Shown: positions 63,789 to 64,000 of the stretch, in pieces
Position numbering within the stretch: the stretch's first letter is position 1
Layout of the letters: each line of letters begins with the position of its first letter
Assembly (NCBI RefSeq): GCF_040222385.1
Contig: NZ_JAVKDF010000023.1
Coordinates: 1-64,000 of the forward strand
DNA length: 64,000 bases
Origin: Imperialibacter sp040222385
Lineage (GTDB): Bacteria; Bacteroidota; Bacteroidia; Cytophagales; Cyclobacteriaceae
Direction of reading: 5' to 3'
Program-made: the position numbers and the translations under genes
The notes under the pieces: generated by a model
Told to the model about the DNA's origin: nothing
Database searches by the model: none
The model's input: the letters and a program-made list of their open reading frames with translations, nothing else

Positions 63789-64000
63789 ATGCGCAGGAAC
63801 ACTTTAGAAGGAAAGCTTGGGTCGGGAACAGCATTGCTCTCAGTCACATGTATATTATTATTGACAATGGTTGGCTGCAGGTCTTCCTATCAGGCGTCGT
63901 CAGACTCTGCGGGTGTTGAGGAGGCCATTGTTGAGATAGACTTGCCCCCCTACCAACCCGCCAGTCCCAGGTTTTTCGATATCCTGCATACACGGCTTGA
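63789..64000 (+). CDS. M1-family metallopeptidase lipoprotein, 5' end (partial)
   Basis: From the ATG at 63789 the frame stays open to the window edge (70 codons). It begins 'MRRNTLEGKLGSG', has a lipoprotein signal ending 'LLLTMVGC', and then 'EIDLPPYQPASPRFFDILHT', the stretch I know from the start of the N-terminal domain of Bacteroidota M1 aminopeptidases. The zinc site lies beyond the window. Divergent from the biotin carrier gene with 43 bp between start codons. Confidence 0.75.
   Translation, partial: MRRNTLEGKLGSGTALLSVTCILLLTMVGCRSSYQASSDSAGVEEAIVEIDLPPYQPASPRFFDILHTRL

Noticed and set aside
1..64000. tRNA, rRNA, riboswitch or complete insertion sequence
   Set aside because: No cloverleaf-like, rRNA-like, riboswitch-like or transposase sequence was recognised on reading both strands; small non-coding RNAs cannot be excluded by eye.

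Overview
The window reads as a chromosomal segment of a marine-type Bacteroidota bacterium, most likely of the order Cytophagales. The evidence is: two giant secreted proteins with SprB repeats and type IX secretion (T9SS) C-terminal sorting domains; LytS-type histidine kinases with periplasmic TPR domains paired with LytTR regulators; weak Shine-Dalgarno sequences; and Bacteroidota promoters of the TTTG / TAnnTTTG type, with a textbook example in front of ahcY. The genus cannot be fixed from the sequence alone.

Layout. Positions 1-11400 hold a GNAT acetyltransferase, a LytTR/LytS two-component pair on the minus strand, and a plus-strand run of small exported or membrane proteins: three penicillin-binding-protein-like serine hydrolases (two are close paralogues), two small outer-membrane-type proteins, an alpha/beta hydrolase, a CPBP protease, a cupin and a DUF6326-like membrane protein. 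Positions 11400-22650 are a mosaic: a membrane-anchored alpha/beta hydrolase flanked by two decayed copies of the rsmF 3' end, rsmF itself, a 23S pseudouridine synthase, a dicarboxylate/amino-acid symporter, a thioesterase, a small AT-rich island with a truncated RhuM-like gene, an M24 peptidase and an EEP-family hydrolase.

Positions 22786-37612 are the most striking part. They contain two consecutive modules of the same design: TPR histidine kinase, LytTR regulator, then a giant T9SS-exported SprB-repeat protein (1602 and 1377 aa). The giant genes have different N-terminal domains (two parallel beta-helices versus FG-GAP-like propeller repeats). They share a 930-bp 3' block, terminator included, in direct orientation with no net indel. 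This arrangement could allow recombination or gene conversion between two surface adhesins under separate two-component control.

Positions 37685-43000 carry a TAT-exported Gfo/Idh/MocA oxidoreductase, then plsC-like, gatC and a 999-aa membrane TPR protein in a tight operon. Positions 43267-50736 are a complete histidine-degradation locus (hutH, hutU, hutI, hutG) divergent from a LysR regulator, with an antitoxin/PIN-toxin pair lodged between hutH and hutU. Positions 51284-64000 are mostly housekeeping: TolC-like porin, lpxH, ftsH, rsfS, birA, ahcY, an ECF sigma factor with its zinc-finger anti-sigma, gmk, nadD, frr, pyrH, a biotin carboxyl carrier protein and the 5' end of an M1-family peptidase lipoprotein that runs off the window.

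No tRNA, rRNA, complete insertion sequence or CRISPR array was seen. Several short palindromic intergenic repeats recur (about 19.2, 43.1 and 48.3 kb). Start codons were moved from the longest possible reading frame where signal peptides, gene overlaps or family starts argued for it; those choices are stated in each entry.
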